Assembly: GCA_025464915.1 (NCBI GenBank)
Contig: JAODNF010000029.1
Location: forward strand, 1-7,723
DNA: 7,723 nt
From: Frankiales bacterium
GTDB taxonomy: Bacteria; Actinomycetota; Actinomycetes; Mycobacteriales; SCTD01
Direction: 5' to 3'
The notes under the pieces are model-generated. The model made no database searches. It was not told the origin of the DNA and worked only from the letters and a program-made list of their open reading frames with translations. A program made the translations under genes and the position numbers. Shown here in pieces: positions 5,415-7,723 of the stretch. Position 1 is the first letter of the stretch; each line of letters opens with the position of its first letter.

Positions 5415-7460
5415 TCAGCCGTCGAGACCGAGCACCAGGGGGAGCACCGCGCCGGCCCCGGCGCGTCGCAGCACCCGGGCGGCCTCGGTGAGCGTCCAGC
5501 CGGAGTCGCTGCGGTCGTCGACGAGCAGCACCCGCTGCCCGTCGAGCTCCCACGAGAGGGGTACGACGAAGGCGCCGTGCACGGACCGCGCGCGCTGCGC
5601 GGAGTTGCTGCCGGCGTGGGACGGCTGCCCGACCAGCTCGAGGGTCCCGAGCGGCGTCAGCCTGCCGAGCTCGGCGAGCTTCGCCGCGAGCGACCCGACG
5701 AGCTGCGGACGGCTCCGGGAGGGGACGGCGACGACCGCCGTCGGGCGCTCCTCCCAGTCCCAGGCGGCGAGCACCGTCACGACCGCGTTCACGACGTCCT
5801 GCGGCGCCGGCTGGTCGGGGGCCCGCAGCAGCTCGCGCAGCCGGGTGCCCCAGCCGAGGTCCGAGAGGCGCCCGAGGGCCCGGCCCGGGGCGGCCTGGTC
5901 GTCGGCGCCGATCCGGCCCTTGAGCTCCTCCAGGCCGGTCGGCCACATCTTGCGGGGCTCGAGCACGATGCCAGGCCGGCCGAGGGCCTCCTGCGCCGCC
6001 TGCAGCGTCGACGCGTCGACATCGGTCGACAGCGGCCGGCCGAGGCAGTTGTCGCAGCGGCCGCAGGGCTCGGCCCCCGGGTCGTCGAGCTGCCGCCGCA
6101 GGTACTCCATCCGGCAGCCGGTGGTGCTGACGTAGTCGCGCATGGCCTTCTGCTCGGCCTTGCGGTCCGCCTCCACCTGCGCGTACCGGTCGGCGTCGTA
6201 GGCCCACGGCTGGCCGGTTCCCGTCCACCCGCCCTGCACGCGACGGACCGCCCCGTCGACGTCGAGGACCTTGAGCATCGTCTCGAGCCGGGTGCGACGC
6301 AGCTCGACCCGCGGCTCGAGCGCCGCCGTCGAGAGCGTCACGCCGTCGAGGGCGGTCAGCACCTGGCGCACCTGCTCCTCAGGCGGGAAGGCGAGCGAGG
6401 CGAAGTACTGCCAGATCGCCTCGTCCTCGCGGCCCGGGAGCAGGACGACCTCGGCGCGCTCGACGCCACGACCGGCGCGGCCGACCTGCTGGTAGTAGGC
6501 GATCGGCGACGCAGGGGCGCCGAGGTGCACGACGAACCCCAGGTCCGGCTTGTCGAACCCCATGCCCAGGGCGCTGGTGGCGACGAGCACCTTGATGCGG
6601 TTCGCGAGCAGGTCCTCCTCGGCCTGCCGGCGCTCCGCGTCGTCGCTCTTGCCGGAGTACGCGACGGCCGAGATCCCTTGGGAGGCAAGGAAAGCAGCGA
6701 CGTCCTCGGTCGCGGCGACGGTCAGCGTGTAGACGATGCCGGAGCCCGTGGACCGCCTGAGCCAGTCGACCAGCCAGGCCAGCCGCCGCGCCGGGTCGGG
6801 AAGCACGGCGGCGGACAGGTGCAGCGACTCGCGCTCGAGGGTGCCCCGCAGGACCAGGGTGTCGTTGCCGAGCTGGGTCGCGACGTCGGCGACGACGCGG
6901 GCGTTGGCGGTGGCGGTCGTCGCGAGCACCGGCACGCCAGGGCGGAGGTCCTCGAGCAGCGTCCTGATGCGGCGGTAGTCCGGACGGAAGTCGTGGCCCC
7001 AGTCGCTGATGCAGTGCGCCTCGTCGATGACGACCAGCCCCGCCGTACCCGCCAGTGCGGGCAGCACCTCGTCGCGGAAGCCCGGGTTGTTGAGGCGCTC
7101 GGGACTGACCAGCAGCACGTCGATCTGGCCCGCGTTGATCTCGTCATAGACCTCCTGCCACTGGTCCACGTTGCTCGAGTTGACCGTGGTGGCCCGGATG
7201 CCGGCGCGCTCGGCCGCTGACACCTGGTTGCGCATCAGCGCGAGCAGCGGGCTGACGATGACGGTCGGGCCGGCGCCCTGCTCGCGCAGCAGCGCGGTCG
7301 CGACGAAGTAGACGGCTGACTTGCCCCAGCCGGTGCGCTGCACGACCAGCGCCCTGCGGTGCGCCTCGACCAGCGCGCTGATCGCCGTCCACTGGTCGTC
7401 GCGAAGGCGGGCACCGGCACCGGCCAGTGCCTGCAGGACCTGCTCGGCGCGCTCTCTCAC
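5415..7460 (-). CDS. RecQ-family ATP-dependent DNA helicase with C-terminal phosphoribosyltransferase-like domain
   Basis: 681 residues from the GTG at 7460, which begins RERAEQVLQALAG, 10 nt after the upstream stop. The frame stays open upstream to 7598 but overlaps the preceding gene, so I reject that extension. It is a 3'-5' superfamily 2 helicase acting on DNA in replication and repair. Motifs: LRDDQWTAI (motif 0, Q23), TGWGKS (Walker A, 43-48), IVSPLLALMRNQ (68-79), DEAHCISDWGHDFRP (146-160), ATTATAN (180-186), ATSALGMGFDKPD (294-306) and QQVGRAGRG (324-332). The RecQ zinc site is C449, C466, C469, C472. Residues 495-550 (PRKMWPTG, ALGRLSDLGWG) replace the usual winged-helix/HRDC tail. 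Residues about 570-677 look like a ComF-type phosphoribosyltransferase: AVVAVPSRSRPQLV (575-588), QRARSVHGAF (622-631) and the PRPP loop LLVDDRSDSGWT (645-656). The helicase call is certain; the domain call is strong, but its activity is unknown. Confidence 0.95.
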   Translation of the reverse strand: MRERAEQVLQALAGAGARLRDDQWTAISALVEAHRRALVVQRTGWGKSAVYFVATALLREQGAGPTVIVSPLLALMRNQVSAAERAGIRATTVNSSNVDQWQEVYDEINAGQIDVLLVSPERLNNPGFRDEVLPALAGTAGLVVIDEAHCISDWGHDFRPDYRRIRTLLEDLRPGVPVLATTATANARVVADVATQLGNDTLVLRGTLERESLHLSAAVLPDPARRLAWLVDWLRRSTGSGIVYTLTVAATEDVAAFLASQGISAVAYSGKSDDAERRQAEEDLLANRIKVLVATSALGMGFDKPDLGFVVHLGAPASPIAYYQQVGRAGRGVERAEVVLLPGREDEAIWQYFASLAFPPEEQVRQVLTALDGVTLSTAALEPRVELRRTRLETMLKVLDVDGAVRRVQGGWTGTGQPWAYDADRYAQVEADRKAEQKAMRDYVSTTGCRMEYLRRQLDDPGAEPCGRCDNCLGRPLSTDVDASTLQAAQEALGRPGIVLEPRKMWPTGLEELKGRIGADDQAAPGRALGRLSDLGWGTRLRELLRAPDQPAPQDVVNAVVTVLAAWDWEERPTAVVAVPSRSRPQLVGSLAAKLAELGRLTPLGTLELVGQPSHAGSNSAQRARSVHGAFVVPLSWELDGQRVLLVDDRSDSGWTLTEAARVLRRAGAGAVLPLVLGLDG

Positions 7461-7470
7461 CCGGTGGACG

Positions 7471-7723
7471 CTAGGCGTTGGGTGCGACGCACCGGTCGCA
7501 GCGTCCACAGGGGTAGGGCACCGGCTCGCCGAAGGGGGCCAGCAAGTCCTGGCGCAGGCAGCGTCCCGAGCCGGCACGGACGGCCCGGGCAGGGGCAACC
7601 TTCTCGATCTCGTCGCGCCACTGGTCGGGCTTTGGGTCGTGCAGCGCGACCAGGCTCGCCGGCCGCACCCGCCCGAGCGGCGGCGGCTCGGTCGCCAGCA
7701 GCACGTCCAGCCGTCGGGACCGC
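7471..7723 (-). CDS. C-terminal end of an unrecognised protein with a RecQ-type four-cysteine motif (partial)
   Basis: The frame is open to the right window edge and ends at a TAG (7471-7473), so only about 83 C-terminal residues are visible. I do not recognise the protein. Its last 30 residues contain CLRQDLLAPFGEP followed by CGRCDRC. This matches the zinc-binding pattern of RecQ helicases (C-x(n)-CGxCDxC with a hydrophobic-FGE segment between), but here it sits at the extreme C-terminus, nine residues from the end at most. The preceding residues (GRVRPASLVALHDPKPDQW and a charged WRDEIEKV helix) do not look like a RecQ helicase core. The stop is 10 nt before the recQ GTG, so the two genes are probably co-transcribed and may work together. 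It could be another helicase-like protein, a nuclease or a zinc-binding partner. Confidence 0.8.
   Translation of the reverse strand, partial: RSRRLDVLLATEPPPLGRVRPASLVALHDPKPDQWRDEIEKVAPARAVRAGSGRCLRQDLLAPFGEPVPYPCGRCDRCVAPNA

Noticed and set aside
5379..7220. 613-codon plus-strand frame opposite recQ
   Set aside because: A shadow frame of the helicase gene; no domain is recognisable and the composition is skewed.
7461..7598. N-terminal extension of the RecQ frame to 7598
   Set aside because: It would overlap the upstream gene, which has a clear cysteine motif in another frame, and the added 46 residues look like random shifted-frame sequence.

Overview
The window is very GC-rich DNA with GTG starts, tightly packed genes and actinobacterial-type proteins, so it most likely comes from a high-GC actinobacterium; I cannot name the genus. 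Every gene I can support is on the minus strand, and the long plus-strand frames are antisense shadows.

Read in the direction of transcription (right to left), the first block is a compact probable operon. It starts with the C-terminal end of an unrecognised protein carrying a RecQ-type four-cysteine motif (7471 to the window edge). After 10 nt comes a RecQ-family helicase with a C-terminal phosphoribosyltransferase-like domain (5415-7460). A 50-residue single-pass membrane protein follows (5246-5398, 16 nt gap), then an SDR oxidoreductase whose GTG start overlaps the microprotein stop (4410-5249), then, after 31 nt, a membrane-anchored M23 metallopeptidase with an extra extracytoplasmic domain (3257-4378).

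Next is about 1150 bp with no credible protein gene (2104-3256), the most remarkable part of the window. It holds a run of about twelve hairpins (2360-2916), mostly 45-49 nt apart. Read on the minus strand, eleven contain GCAA; ten are clean GNRA-type GCAA tetraloops, one (2869-2879) has a five-base GCAAG loop, and the twelfth (2801-2825) has a different loop. The stem sequences differ from copy to copy, but the pairing is kept. A perfect 15-bp hairpin (2304-2340) closes the array on its 3' side. I interpret this as a structured non-coding RNA of roughly 0.6-0.75 kb, or a very long structured leader of the next operon. Operator-like repeats lie on both sides (3111-3198 and 2226-2282).

The last block is a two-gene envelope operon. 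A GT-B glycosyltransferase of the MGDG-synthase/MurG type carries one membrane segment and a C-terminal domain that looks like a catalytically dead NodB deacetylase (328-2103). It is followed after 10 nt by an intact-looking NodB polysaccharide deacetylase cut by the window edge (1-317). Together with the M23 peptidase this suggests cell-envelope glycan synthesis and remodelling; the recQ block appears to be a separate DNA-metabolism theme in the same transcription unit.
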